From Micromonospora sp. WMMA1363 (GTDB lineage: Bacteria; Actinomycetota; Actinomycetes; Mycobacteriales; Micromonosporaceae), in contig NZ_JAUALB010000001.1 of NCBI RefSeq assembly GCF_030345795.1, forward strand, positions 186,001-250,000: a stretch of DNA of 64,000 nt, written 5' to 3'. A model generated the notes under the pieces. It was not told where the DNA came from. It saw only the letters and a program-made list of their open reading frames with translations, and made no database searches. Both the position numbers and the translations under genes were made by a program. Shown in pieces: positions 43,753 to 55,728 of the stretch. Numbering within the stretch: position 1 is the stretch's first letter; every line of letters starts with the position of its first letter.

Positions 43753-45369
43753 ATGAACGACGTGACCCTCCGGGCCCTGGGCCTCCTTGAGGAGGCGCAG
43801 GCTGGCGGTGCGGCCCAGGTGCTGACGGTCGCCGAGGCGGCACTTCGCGAAGCCACCGGGGAGATCTGTGACGGCCCGGCGGCGATGCACTTCGCGCGCG
43901 TCGTGGCGCTGACCCGGCTGGGTGACCTGCCTACCGCGATCGCCGCGGCTGATCTGATGTTGGCGGCGGCAGACCGCGAACGCAGTGTCGGATGGCGCTC
44001 CTGCGCGCTGTCGCTTCGGGCCAACAGGCGGTTACGCCTCGGCGACCAGGACATCGCCGAGTACGACATCGAGGTTGTCCTCCGGGATCTCGTCAGCGCG
44101 GAGACCGCCCTGCTCGCCGGTGAGCCCGATCCGATGATCGCCTCCAACGCGCGCACCGGGATCGCGATCGGTTACGCCCAGTTGCGCCTCTACGAGCTGG
44201 CCGTGCCCCAGTTCCAGGCGGCGTACGAGGCCGCCTGCGGGCCCTCGTATCCGGACAACGGTAACCGCGCGATGTGGCTGTGCAACCTGGCGGAGCTCAA
44301 CCTGCTCTGGGCGCTGGAACTGCACCAGGTCGATCAGGCCGCCGAGGCGACGAAACACACCACCGCCGCCGAGGAGCACGCGATGCGGGCGGTGGCGGAG
44401 GCCGCCGGGCCGCAGATGGAGGTGTGGCGGCTCTGGGCGCTGCTGTTTGCCGCGTGTGCCCGTGCCGACGGTCAGGACGCGGCCGGCTCGGCGGCCGACA
44501 TCCCCCGGCACATCGCCGGCCTGAAGGCCCACGGTCTGGCACAGCAGCAGCACGAGCTGTTGCTGTGTCGACCCTTTCACGCCGTCGCGCTCAGTCGATC
44601 GGGGCGGCCGGGCGAGGCACTGCGCGTCATCGAGAACGCCATCGCCTGCCGGCCACCCGACGCCGACTGGCTGATCTCGGCGACGCTGCACCGGACGCAC
44701 GCGGTGCTGCTCTCGGCGAACGGGTCGCGCGACGCCACGCCGGGGCTCACCTACGGGGACGCGCTCGCGGAGCTACTGTGGCGCCAGCGGCACCGCTGGC
44801 TGCACGCGGCGGTGACGATGCAGTCGTACGACGTCCTGCGCTGGCAGCACGAGCAGGCCGAACTGGCGGCGCAGACGGACCCGCTGACCGGAGTGGCGAA
44901 CCGCCGCGGTCTCGACGACTTCCTGCGGAACCTGGCCTCCCCCGGCGCCAACCACGCTCCGGTGGCGGTGTTGATCGTGGACATCGACCAGTTTAAACAC
45001 ATCAACGACTCGCTGGGGCACGCCACCGGTGACGACGTGTTGCGGGCCGTCGCGCAGGTGCTCACGGCCAGCGTTTGCAAGGGCGAGTTCGTGGCTCGGC
45101 TGGGCGGAGATGAGTTCGTCGCCATCCTGCCGGGCGCCGACTCCGCGGCCGCCAGGCAGGTGGCCCAGCGGACCGTGGATGGTGTGGCCGGCCTGACGGC
45201 GTGGCCGGCGCAGGTCAGCGTCGGGGTCGCGAGCGGCCCCGCATACTCGCTTCGGGACACCCTCACCCACGCCGACCGCGCGATGTATGCCGCGAAGCGC
45301 GCGGGCGGAAACCGGGCGACCTGTGCTGTCCCGCCACGGTGCGACCGAGAAGCCGCGGCCGGCGGATGA
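43753..45369 (+). CDS. Diguanylate cyclase with TPR-like sensor region
   Basis: A 538-residue cytoplasmic protein. Residues 1-365 are helical repeats of the TPR type (LYELAVPQFQAAYEAACGPS; SRSGRPGEALRVIENAIACR). The C-terminal 165 residues form a GGDEF domain: TDPLTGVANRRGLDDFL, VDIDQFKHINDSLGHATGDD, the intact active site RLGGDEF (GGDEF at 451-455) and HADRAMYAAKRAGGN. It should make c-di-GMP, which in actinomycetes controls development. No inhibitory RxxD is evident just before GGDEF. The ATG has GGAGGAGA. Confidence 0.93.
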   Translation: MNDVTLRALGLLEEAQAGGAAQVLTVAEAALREATGEICDGPAAMHFARVVALTRLGDLPTAIAAADLMLAAADRERSVGWRSCALSLRANRRLRLGDQDIAEYDIEVVLRDLVSAETALLAGEPDPMIASNARTGIAIGYAQLRLYELAVPQFQAAYEAACGPSYPDNGNRAMWLCNLAELNLLWALELHQVDQAAEATKHTTAAEEHAMRAVAEAAGPQMEVWRLWALLFAACARADGQDAAGSAADIPRHIAGLKAHGLAQQQHELLLCRPFHAVALSRSGRPGEALRVIENAIACRPPDADWLISATLHRTHAVLLSANGSRDATPGLTYGDALAELLWRQRHRWLHAAVTMQSYDVLRWQHEQAELAAQTDPLTGVANRRGLDDFLRNLASPGANHAPVAVLIVDIDQFKHINDSLGHATGDDVLRAVAQVLTASVCKGEFVARLGGDEFVAILPGADSAAARQVAQRTVDGVAGLTAWPAQVSVGVASGPAYSLRDTLTHADRAMYAAKRAGGNRATCAVPPRCDREAAAGG

Positions 45370-45431
45370 TCCCGGCCCCGGTCGCTGGCTGCGGCCGCGC
45401 CGCAGCCCGCCCTGCGCCGTCGCGCTCGGGC

Positions 45432-45477
45432 GCGTCCGCGGTGGTGGGCCGGGTGCGTCCGCGGTGGTGGGCCGGGT
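45432..45477. repeat. 23-bp tandem repeat, two copies
   Basis: GCGTCCGCGGTGGTGGGCCG plus GGT is repeated with a period of 23 bases at 45432-45454 and 45455-45477, between two convergent genes. Confidence 0.9.
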
Positions 45478-45482
45478 GCGGC

Positions 45483-46109
45483 TCAGACGCCATGGGCGAA
45501 CAGGGCCAGACGTACCCGGTTCGGGCTGTTGGTCTTGGCCATCAGGCTGGTGACGTGGGTCTTGACCGTGGTGACCCCGATGTGCAGCCGGTCGGCGATC
45601 TCCATGTTGGACAGGCCCTCGGCGACCAGGTTCAGCACGTCCTGTTCCCGGGCGGTCAGGCCGTGGGCCGGCTGCGGTGCATCGGCGCGGGCGTGCATGG
45701 CGCGTTGTACCAGACGCCGCAGCACGTCCTGGCTGAACGGGCTGTCGCCTGCGGCGGCCCGGCGCACACCGTCCAGCAGATCGGCCGGTGGTGCGTCCTT
45801 GAGCAGGAAGCCACAGGCGCCGGCGGCCAGCGCCGGATAGAGGTGGTCGTCGTCACCGAACGTGGTCAGCACCAGGACCCGGGTGGCGGGGCGGTCGGCG
45901 AGGATGCGGCCGGTGGCGGTGATCCCGTCGACGCCGGGCATGCGCAGATCCATGACGACGACGTCGGGAACGAGTCGCGCGGCGAGGGAGATCGCCTCGC
46001 GGCCGGTGTCGGCCTCGCCGACGACCTCGATGTCGGGCTGGGCGTCGCAGAGCATGCGTAGGCCGGCGCGGATGAGATGCTGGTCGTCGACCAGCAGGAC
46101 GCGGATCAC
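45483..46109 (-). CDS. NarL/LuxR-type response regulator
   Basis: A 208-residue regulator from a GTG at 46107-46109 overlapping the kinase stop (GTGA). The receiver has LLVDDQHLIRAGL, phospho-acceptor Asp54 in VVMDLRMPG and Lys in FLLKDAPP. The C-terminal LuxR HTH has LTAREQDVLNLVAEGLSNME and TTVKTHVTSLMAK. It is the partner of the upstream kinase. Confidence 0.95.
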   Translation of the reverse strand: MIRVLLVDDQHLIRAGLRMLCDAQPDIEVVGEADTGREAISLAARLVPDVVVMDLRMPGVDGITATGRILADRPATRVLVLTTFGDDDHLYPALAAGACGFLLKDAPPADLLDGVRRAAAGDSPFSQDVLRRLVQRAMHARADAPQPAHGLTAREQDVLNLVAEGLSNMEIADRLHIGVTTVKTHVTSLMAKTNSPNRVRLALFAHGV

Positions 46110-47374
46110 GCCGGCTCCGGCGGGTGCGGCGCGGCTGGGGCCGTCCGCTGGTGGAGCCTGGGCGGGGCGACGCCCGAGCGGGGTGCGGCTGTCGGCGGTG
46201 AGGCGGGGAACGCCGCCGGGAGGACGGTGCGGACGCGCCACCCCGCCCCCGTCGGGCCTACCACCAGCCGGCCACCGAGGACCTCGACACGTTCCCGCAT
46301 GCCGGTGATGCCGTGGCCGCCACCGGGCGGCACCGCCGCCGGTACCCAGCCGTTTCCGTCGTCCGACACCTCCCAGTGGACGGCGTCGTCGACCACCGAG
46401 ACCACCAGGCGGGCCAGTGCGGACGAGCCGGCGTGCTTGGCCACGTTGGTCAGCGCCTCCTGGGTCAGTCGCAACACCGCTTGGCCGCGAACCGCGTCGA
46501 GCGAACCGACCCCGGGGTCGATGTCGACCTCCACCGTGACACCGGACCGCCGGGCCCGGTCGACCGCCGCGCCGAGCGCCGCCGGAAGCGCCGATGGCTC
46601 GATCGCGGTCAGCGTCGCGTCACCACGTACCCCGTCGGGGTCGCGCAGGACCGCGACCAGTCGCCGTAGATCCGCCAAGGCCGCGGTCCCGGTGGCGTGC
46701 ACGTCGTCGAACACCTCGTCGACCCGTGGATCCAGATCCGTGAGCACGTGCCGGGCCACGCCGACCCGCAGCACCATCGACGCCACATGATGCGCGACCA
46801 CGTCGTGCAGCTCGCGGGCGATGGCGCTGCGTTCGTCCGCCCGCGCGGCCCGGCTGTCCGATTCGCGCCGCCGCTCCTCCGCCGCCGCCCGCTCCTCGGC
46901 CTGCCTGCCGAGCTCCCGGGTGGTCCGGATGACCAGACCGAGCAGCAACGGCACGCCGACCTGCACGGTCAGCCCGAAGACGCCCGAGAGGAACCGTCCG
47001 AACGGATCGCCGATCGAATCGGCCACGTCGACCGCCGCCAGCAGCCCGGCGGCCAGCCAGATCCGCCACGGCCGGCGCTCCCACAGGGTCAGCTCCAGCA
47101 ACGCCCAGCTGGCGCCCACCTGGTTGATCGTCACGTCGTCGACGAGCGGGAACGCGACCGCCAACAGGGCAGCCTGCACCAGCAGGTTGACCTGCGGCCG
47201 GCGGTGGAACGCCAGCGCGACGGCGAACGCGACCACCGCGAGGATCCACTGCGTCGCCGTCGGCGGATGGCCGGCCTGGATGCCGAAGACCAGGTAGCCG
47301 ACACCGCTGAGGTCGAGCAGCAGCATCCGTGCGAGCGTGTCGCGAGCATCGAACAGGCGCCCCACCCACCCCAT
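46106..47374 (-). CDS. Membrane sensor histidine kinase (HPK7/DesK-NarX type)
   Basis: A 422-residue kinase: four to five N-terminal membrane segments within residues 15-150 without a sizeable extracellular domain, a short coiled coil, the HisKA_3 box ERSAIARELHDVVAHHVASM with His190, and an ATPase domain (LTQEALTNVAKHAG, VSDDGNGW, GHGITGMRERVEVLGG). A Pro-rich tail overlaps the regulator start. Multi-span kinases of this group often sense membrane state or temperature. A fatty-acid desaturase lies 1.4 kb away, divergently. Confidence 0.92.
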   Translation of the reverse strand: MGWVGRLFDARDTLARMLLLDLSGVGYLVFGIQAGHPPTATQWILAVVAFAVALAFHRRPQVNLLVQAALLAVAFPLVDDVTINQVGASWALLELTLWERRPWRIWLAAGLLAAVDVADSIGDPFGRFLSGVFGLTVQVGVPLLLGLVIRTTRELGRQAEERAAAEERRRESDSRAARADERSAIARELHDVVAHHVASMVLRVGVARHVLTDLDPRVDEVFDDVHATGTAALADLRRLVAVLRDPDGVRGDATLTAIEPSALPAALGAAVDRARRSGVTVEVDIDPGVGSLDAVRGQAVLRLTQEALTNVAKHAGSSALARLVVSVVDDAVHWEVSDDGNGWVPAAVPPGGGHGITGMRERVEVLGGRLVVGPTGAGWRVRTVLPAAFPASPPTAAPRSGVAPPRLHQRTAPAAPHPPEPA

Positions 47375-47500
47375 GGGATCAGCCTAGGCGCTGCGACGCG
47401 GGGGCCGGCGAGCCCACCACCGGCCGGGCCCATCCGCTCCGCACACCGAGGTACACCAGAACGATTCGGCCACCGCCCAACGTCATGCACGGCATCCCGG

Positions 47501-48430
47501 TCATGCGACCAGCACCAGGTCGGGGCGGCGCCGACGGGCCACGACCACGCCGACCGCGGTCGCGGTCGCGGTCACCAGGGTCGCCGCCGCTGCCACCGTG
47601 AGGACGTCCGGACGCAGCAGCGGCTGACCACGCAGCGCCTGCCAGGTGAGCAGTACCGTCAGCGCGGCGTAGGAGCCGCCCGCGACGACGAGCAGCCGGA
47701 TCCGAGTGCGCTCGTCCAACCGCGTCCCCAGGAAGCGGTTCAACAGGATCGCCAGGATCGGCAGCACCTGCAGGGCGTGCAGTCCCACGAAGTGTCCGAT
47801 CCGCAGATCCCCGCCGATGGTGCTCCAGCCGACCAGCGGCAGCCCCGGCCCGCCGTCCGGTACGCCCACGCTGTGCGCCCCGGTGATCCCCGGGGTTCCC
47901 GGCGCCTGACTCGGCCGCACCATCGGCACCGCCACCAGCATGCCCAGCAGGGACCCGCCGAGCCCCAGCCCGACCGCGTACGCGGCGACCCGGTCCGCGG
48001 TCGGCCGGAGTAGTACCACGATCCCGATGACGAAGTGCGCGGCGAACAACACCATGATCGACGTGCCCATCACCCCCCACAGGACGGCGTTCAGCGGCGT
48101 CGTCGTGTTGTAGTGGCTGGTCGTGCCACGCAGCATCTGCCCGGTGATCACCACCATCTCCGCCAGCGCCGTCGCGACGACGACCGTGCCCGCCCACTCC
48201 GCGACACGGCTGCGTCGTGGCAGCAGGGAGAGCGCCCAGGCAAGGGTCGTGCCGTACAGCGCGAAGGACACGGCGAACTTGAACGGCTTGAGCCAGATCG
48301 GTACGCCGGTGAGGATGCGCGGGTCGGCGAAGACGCCGACCGCGCAGACGACGGCGAGCACCGCCATCGCCGAGACGAAAATCATCAGTGGGCGGTGCCA
48401 GTGTGCCGCCCGACGCAGCGCGGTAGTCAT
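47501..48430 (-). CDS. Polytopic membrane protein of unknown function
   Basis: A 309-residue protein with about eight hydrophobic segments, for example PLMIFVSAMAVLAVVCAVGV near the start and LTVAAAATLVTATATAVGVV near the end. Between them is a polar loop (SQAPGTPGITGAHSVGVPDG) and IGHFVGLHALQVLPILAIL, which has His residues in a membrane segment. I do not recognise the family. It is on the kinase strand, upstream of it by about 125 bases, and divergent from the desaturase. Confidence 0.78.
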   Translation of the reverse strand: MTTALRRAAHWHRPLMIFVSAMAVLAVVCAVGVFADPRILTGVPIWLKPFKFAVSFALYGTTLAWALSLLPRRSRVAEWAGTVVVATALAEMVVITGQMLRGTTSHYNTTTPLNAVLWGVMGTSIMVLFAAHFVIGIVVLLRPTADRVAAYAVGLGLGGSLLGMLVAVPMVRPSQAPGTPGITGAHSVGVPDGGPGLPLVGWSTIGGDLRIGHFVGLHALQVLPILAILLNRFLGTRLDERTRIRLLVVAGGSYAALTVLLTWQALRGQPLLRPDVLTVAAAATLVTATATAVGVVVARRRRPDLVLVA

Positions 48431-48795
48431 ACCTGGGATGCTGCCGAGCCCGGCACCGGAACACGCCCGACCCCAAGCCCCGGTCCGCGGCCGGCGGTCG
48501 GAACGCCGTCTCCACCCCCGGGAGGAGGAACCGCGGGTCGCGTGACCATCGAGGCGTGCTACCGACCCGATCCGGCCGCCGACCCGGGTGGTGGACCGGG
48601 CCGGGGCGTTGGTGCCATCGGCAGGCGACCGGCCGCGCGCGGTTAATCCGCCGTGCGAACGCGGTTCGTCCGCCAGCGGTGTGCCAGCCCCCTGGCCCGG
48701 CTACCGTCCCACGCAAGGGTGGCCTTCGTCGGGACCTCGGACCTTTCTCGTGCTGGGCCACCCGGGGTCAACGAGTCGACCGGATCGGGGACGCC
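48431..48795. other. Intergenic region between divergent genes, 365 bp
   Basis: This is the control region for the membrane protein (leftward) and the desaturase (rightward). I see no strong hairpin or consensus promoter. Long open frames across it are GC shadows. Confidence 0.5.
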
Positions 48796-49758
48796 ATGCG
48801 GATCACCGCTGCTGCCACGAGGAAACCACGGCCACCGCGTGCCGGGCGGAAGCCAGCGACGCTCTTGGGCGGGCGGCGGTCGTTGCCGGCACACGTGGCG
48901 GTGTACCTGTTCGTGATCGTGCCGTTCGTGGCTCTGGCCGCCGCACTCCCGGTCGCCTGGGGCTGGGGTCTGACCTGGGTGGACGTCGTCCTGGCGACCG
49001 CTTGGTACGGCTTCACCTGTCTGGGGGTGACGGTCGGCTACCACCGCTACTTCACCCATGGTTCCTTCAAGGCCCGGCGCGGAACGCGGATCGCGCTGGC
49101 TGTGGTCGGGAGCATGGCGGTGCAGGGCCCGATTCTGCACTGGGTGGCGGACCACCGCCGGCACCATGCCTACTCGGACCAGGAGGGTGATCCGCACTCG
49201 CCCTGGCTCTTCGGCACGTCCCCGGCGGCCCTCGCGCAGGGCTTCTGGCACGCGCACCTGGGCTGGGTGCTGGATCGGCGGCTGACCGATCAACGCCGGT
49301 TCGTGCCCGACCTGCTGGCCGACCGGGACATCCGGGTCGTGCATCGCCTCTTCGGCGCGTGCACGGCGGTCACGCTGATCGCGCCTGCGGTGATGGGAGG
49401 CCTCATCTCCTGGTCCTGGTGGGGCGCGTTGACCGCGTTCTTCTGGGCCGGGTTGGTTCGGGTGGCCCTGCTGCACCACGTGACCTGGTCGGTGAACTCG
49501 ATCTGTCACATGATCGGCGAGCGGCCGTTCGCCGCCCGGGACCGGTCGGCGAACTTCTGGCCGTTGGCCCTGCTGAGCATGGGCGAATCGTGGCACAACC
49601 TGCACCACGCCGATCCGACCTGTGCCCGGCACGGTGTGCGCCCAGGTCAGATCGACATCTCCGCCCGGGTCGTCTGGCTCCTTGAGAAGACTGGCCTCGC
49701 GTACGACGTGCGCTGGCCGACCCCGGCCCGGCTCGCGCGTCTGAGCGCCGCGTCCTGA
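48796..49758 (+). CDS. Acyl-CoA/acyl-lipid delta-9-type fatty acid desaturase
   Basis: A 320-residue membrane di-iron enzyme. The three His boxes are present: HRYFTH (83-88), HRRHHAY (about 119) and HNLHHA (about 288). Hydrophobic pairs occupy about 33-80 and 185-225. It should introduce a double bond in membrane fatty acids with O2 and reduced ferredoxin or similar. The chosen ATG at 48796 avoids the long upstream frame, which lacks a site. It is divergent from a membrane protein and near a DesK-like kinase pair, so temperature or membrane-fluidity control is plausible. Confidence 0.9.
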   Translation: MRITAAATRKPRPPRAGRKPATLLGGRRSLPAHVAVYLFVIVPFVALAAALPVAWGWGLTWVDVVLATAWYGFTCLGVTVGYHRYFTHGSFKARRGTRIALAVVGSMAVQGPILHWVADHRRHHAYSDQEGDPHSPWLFGTSPAALAQGFWHAHLGWVLDRRLTDQRRFVPDLLADRDIRVVHRLFGACTAVTLIAPAVMGGLISWSWWGALTAFFWAGLVRVALLHHVTWSVNSICHMIGERPFAARDRSANFWPLALLSMGESWHNLHHADPTCARHGVRPGQIDISARVVWLLEKTGLAYDVRWPTPARLARLSAAS

Positions 49759-49897
49759 CAGCCGAGGCCCAACCGATCGGTGGACCGCCCGTCGCCCGCG
49801 GAGGGAGGCGAGCCCGCCGGCGAGCACCGTGCCCCGCGAACCGGCGGTGTCACCGAGAGCGGGCCTTTGGTAGGGCACGGCACAGCGGCCCGTGGCG

Positions 49898-52270
<2,373 letters not shown>

Positions 52271-52383
52271 CTATCGGCCTGGCCGGAGATATTGCGTGGG
52301 TCGTGGGCGCGGGAGGCCGTCCCGGCCAGGCTGATGCCGCGGACGCGGCCCACCGGCCTCGACGGCCGTTGGGTGCGACGCGA

Positions 52384-52839
52384 TCAACTCGACCTGGTGG
52401 GCCGGTCGGCGAAGACACCCTCCAACATGCCGGTGGCCTGCCCGACCTCGATGAGATAGCCGTCCGGGTCGCGGAGGTAGCAGCGCAGCTCGGCCTTGCG
52501 GTCGAGCGGTTCGGTCAGGAACCGTGCGCCCTTCGACCGGGCGTTCGCGTAGAAGGCGGCGAGGTCGGCCACCCGGACGTTGAGGAACGCGGAGATCGGA
52601 TCCCCCGGCTCGGGCGGAGTCAGGGTGACGTCGGGCTTGTCAGGAGTGGGACCCCCGCCGGGGTTCATGATGATCCAGCTGTTGGCGATCCGGACGATCG
52701 CGGGGTTCTCGGCCAGGACAACCTGCCCGTCGAAGACGTCGGCGTAGAACCTCCGCGACACCGCGACGTCCCGCACCGTCAGGAACTGCGTGACGACCAG
52801 GCCCTGCTGCGGTGCGGGTAGGTCGGCACGGTCCACCAT
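52384..52839 (-). CDS. VOC-family (glyoxalase/bleomycin-resistance-like) protein
   Basis: A 151-residue single-domain protein from the ATG at 52837-52839 (GGAG upstream). Paired beta-alpha-beta modules are visible: TQFLTVRDVAVSRRFYADVF and AFLNVRVADLAAFYANARSK, ending in ELRCYLRDPDGYLIEVGQAT with a metal-ligand-like Glu. The substrate is unknown. Confidence 0.88.
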   Translation of the reverse strand: MVDRADLPAPQQGLVVTQFLTVRDVAVSRRFYADVFDGQVVLAENPAIVRIANSWIIMNPGGGPTPDKPDVTLTPPEPGDPISAFLNVRVADLAAFYANARSKGARFLTEPLDRKAELRCYLRDPDGYLIEVGQATGMLEGVFADRPTRSS

Positions 52840-53014
52840 CGGGGTCTCCTCACGGTCGCCGGGGCCCGCCGACACGGCGTCCCGGCCGGTGCGGGTTCGG
52901 TCGCCGGCTCCGGCGCGGTCCCAGCCTCCCAGTTCCAACCGCCACGGTGGGGGCGCTCTCCGGAAAAACCGGCAGGTGACAGCCCGGATCACCCGGATGA
53001 TTCGGCCCGGGTGA

Positions 53015-53644
53015 TCAGTCGACGGGGCGGGTTCCGGCGACGACGTGCACGTGGCCGCCCCGGAGAGACTGGTGCGACACGTCCACGGCGCAGTGGGCGA
53101 CGAGCGTCCACGGGTGCCGTCGCGGATCGGCCCCTCCGGCGAGGCAGGCCAGTCGGGCCAGGGGTGACATCACCCGCCAGGGGCCGACCGGCAGGGCCAG
53201 GTCGACGATGGCCACCCGCCCACCCGGGCGGAGCGCCGCGTACGCCCGCGACCAAGCACGCCGCCAGTCGCCGATGACGCTGAGCGCGTACGTGAAGAGC
53301 ACGGCGTCGAAGGGCTCCCCGGCCGTGATGGCCGGTGGCGGGTCGGCGGCGTCGGCGGCGTACACCCGGACGTTGGTCCACCCGTGGCGGTCGATCCGGA
53401 AGCGCGCCTGCTGGAGCATGTCCTCGCTGGCGTCCACGCCGACGACGGCACCGTCGGTCCCGACCGCGGCCCGTGCCGGTGGGAAGTTGAGGCCGGTGCC
53501 GCACCCCACGTCGAGGAGGCGGTCGCCGTGATCGAGCCGGAGAGCGGCGATGCCTGCGTGTCGACCGATCCGGTAAACGGGCCGCTCCAGCGAGAGCAGG
53601 TCGTAGTAACGCGCCGCCCGACCGTAGCGGTTCGGACGCCACAT
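53015..53644 (-). CDS. Class I SAM-dependent methyltransferase
   Basis: A 209-residue methyltransferase: N-terminal YYDLLSLERPVYRIGRHAGI, SAM motif I LLDVGCGTGLNF (about 43-54), acidic end of strand 2 VGVDASEDMLQQAR, motif post-II AADAADPPP, and RPGGRVAIVDLALP. It belongs to the Methyltransf_11/UbiE-like group. The start at 53642-53644 has only a weak ribosome site. Substrate unknown. Confidence 0.85.
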   Translation of the reverse strand: MWRPNRYGRAARYYDLLSLERPVYRIGRHAGIAALRLDHGDRLLDVGCGTGLNFPPARAAVGTDGAVVGVDASEDMLQQARFRIDRHGWTNVRVYAADAADPPPAITAGEPFDAVLFTYALSVIGDWRRAWSRAYAALRPGGRVAIVDLALPVGPWRVMSPLARLACLAGGADPRRHPWTLVAHCAVDVSHQSLRGGHVHVVAGTRPVD

Positions 53645-53884
53645 CAGCGGTCGGCACCGACGGGCCCGACCTGTCGGTCGTCGCGCGTGTACCACCGCCC
53701 GGTGCGCACATCCATGTCCACCCCTCCGGGGCACGCCGTGCTCCCGCTCCTCGCGACGTCGCCCCAGGGTGTGCCGCGCCGGCGATCTGGCCGGGTGCGC
53801 CGTTCGTCCACGCCGGCGCCCGCCGCAGCGGCGTGGGGCGCGGTGCCCAACGCCCGGTGCTGGCTGCGGCACGCGACGCGGCGG

Positions 53885-55222
53885 CTACCGGATGGCCAGC
53901 CCGAGACTGATCGTCCTGGTCAACGTGGCGTTGTCGTCGTCGCCGTCCAACGACCACATCATCGCTCCGGCCAGGCCGGTCCGCCGGATATAGCGCGTCT
54001 TCCGCAACACGACCGCCGGATCGTCGTACGTCCACAACGTGGTGCCGTCGAACAGCCAGGCGTGTCCGGCGCGGAGGTCGCGGTGCACGGTGAAGCCGCT
54101 GTCGGTCAGGGGCTTGAGCCGCCGGTAGTCCTCGTATCCGGGGCCGAAGGTGGCCGGCGCGGGCCCGGCCGCGGGTTGGAACAGGCCGTTCCCGCCGCCG
54201 GTGACGCCGGTCCAGCCCTGGCCGTAGTACGGGATGCCGAGGACCAGCCTGCCCCGCGGCGCGCCGCGGGCGATCCAGCTGTCGATCGCCACCTGAACGG
54301 AGAAGTCCGGGCCGTCCGGCGCCCCCGCCGGTACCCGTAGCGCCGACTGCTGGTTGGTCACCGTCTCCCAGGCACCGTGGAAGTCGTACCCCTGCACGGT
54401 GGCGAAGTCCAGGTACCTGAAGATCTTGCGTCCCTCGTAGCCGGCGTCCATTGCGGCCGGGTTGGCCGGCAGGAAGGCGGTCAGCGAGTAGTACCTGCGG
54501 TTCTGGCGGCCGTACGCGTCGAGTTGCCGACGGAACTCCGCGAGCAACTTGGTGAAGTTCTCCCGGTCCTCCGGGCGGACCACGTTGCCCGGTTCACCCG
54601 GCCAGTTCGGCCACTCCCAGTCCAGGTCGACGCCGTCGAAGACACCAGCCGCTGCGCCCGGGCCGCCGCTGCCGCCATCCAGGACCGGGAGGTTGCCCTT
54701 CAGGTAGAGGTCGATGCAGGAGGCGACGAACGCCCTGCGGGAGGCGTCGGTGCGGGCGGCGTTCGAAAAGTACGTCGACCAGGTCCAGCCACCCAGCGAG
54801 ATCATCACCTTCAGGTCGGGGTGTCTGGCCTTGAGCTTGGCCAGTTGCCCGAAGTTGCCGTTGAGTGGTTCGCCCCAGGTGTCGCCGACGCCGTCGACGC
54901 TCTCCTCCGCCGGGACGGGACGCTGGTAGTCGGCCCAGGCGTCACCCTCGCCCGGCCCGCCGTCGACCTGGCAGCGCCCGTCCTCGCTGACGTTGCCGAA
55001 GGCGTAGTTGACGTGGGTGAGGCGGCTCGCGGCCCCCGAGGTGTCGAGCTTCTTGACGGGGAAGGCCCGGCCGTAGATGCCCCACTGGGTGAAGTAGCCG
55101 ACCCGGTGGTATCCGGCCCGGCGGCCGGCGTCCGCGCTCGCGGCGGTCGGCGGGGCGGCGGTGACCAGTATGGCTGTCAGGGCGACGAGGGTGGTGAGGC
55201 GGCGGTGGCGGAACGATCGCAT
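53885..55222 (-). CDS. Secreted GH18 chitinase
   Basis: A 445-residue protein: signal peptide (RSFRHRRLTTLVALTAILVT, cleavage near ASA), then a single GH18 barrel with VGYFTQWGIYGR, KVMISLGGWTWSTYFS and the catalytic signature FDGVDLDWEWP (Asp199, Asp201, Glu203). It also has QGYDFHGAWE and the last strand GAMMWSLDGDD. There is no carbohydrate-binding module. It hydrolyses chitin by the retaining, substrate-assisted mechanism. The ATG at 55220-55222 has GGGAG 5 bases upstream; longer starts in frame lack a site. Confidence 0.92.
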   Translation of the reverse strand: MRSFRHRRLTTLVALTAILVTAAPPTAASADAGRRAGYHRVGYFTQWGIYGRAFPVKKLDTSGAASRLTHVNYAFGNVSEDGRCQVDGGPGEGDAWADYQRPVPAEESVDGVGDTWGEPLNGNFGQLAKLKARHPDLKVMISLGGWTWSTYFSNAARTDASRRAFVASCIDLYLKGNLPVLDGGSGGPGAAAGVFDGVDLDWEWPNWPGEPGNVVRPEDRENFTKLLAEFRRQLDAYGRQNRRYYSLTAFLPANPAAMDAGYEGRKIFRYLDFATVQGYDFHGAWETVTNQQSALRVPAGAPDGPDFSVQVAIDSWIARGAPRGRLVLGIPYYGQGWTGVTGGGNGLFQPAAGPAPATFGPGYEDYRRLKPLTDSGFTVHRDLRAGHAWLFDGTTLWTYDDPAVVLRKTRYIRRTGLAGAMMWSLDGDDDNATLTRTISLGLAIR

Positions 55223-55276
55223 CGGCACTCCCACAGCGGACGGGGAAATCAGTAAAGAGACCTTCCTGATTGATGA

Positions 55277-55304
55277 AGTTAAGCCGATCGTGTTCGGTGG
55301 TCAA
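55277..55304 (-). promoter_or_regulatory. Probable chitinase promoter
   Basis: On the minus strand TTGACC (55299-55304) is followed after 16 bases by TTAACT (55277-55282), about 55 bases before the start codon in an AT-richer patch. AGGTCTCTTTACTGA just downstream may be a regulator half-site; many streptomycete chitinase promoters carry repeats with GGTCT. Confidence 0.45.
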
Positions 55305-55728
55305 GCGTGGTCCCGCGCGCGGACGACGCGCCCTGCCCGTGCCCACCCGGGACGCAGCAGCATGTACAGCCGCCCGGCGGCTTCCTCAGGTCGAGTAGCT
55401 GTTCCCGGGCTGCCGCGAACAGGCCTGGCCCGGCGTGCCCGCTGACCGGGGGTACGTCGGACCGCGACGCCGGCTGGTGTCCCGACCGATTGGCCGGGTT
55501 TCCGTGCGGCACGCTCCGCGGCGCAGCAGAATCGCTGGCAGCCGGAGCAATCGCCGATAGCCGCCTGGTCGGAGCGCAGCGGCCCGGAAGACGGCAGGTG
55601 GCAGCGCCGCCCTGGTGGTGGCAACCGGAACGGACGGTACCGGCCCGTGATAGGACGATGAGGAGCGGCGGGACCTCCGTTGACAGGGGGACGGCCTCCG
55701 TGGCGTCCGGAATCCGGATGGGGGCGCG
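55305..55728. other. Intergenic region between chitinase and nuo operon
   Basis: 424 bases without a supportable gene. The nuoA promoter should lie in the right half. I see no clear consensus or hairpin. Confidence 0.5.

Noticed and set aside
43324..45369. An N-terminal extension of the GGDEF protein by about 140 residues
   Set aside because: The extension is low-complexity, has no ribosome site and overlaps AraC remnant sequence; the ATG at 43753 has GGAGGAGA.
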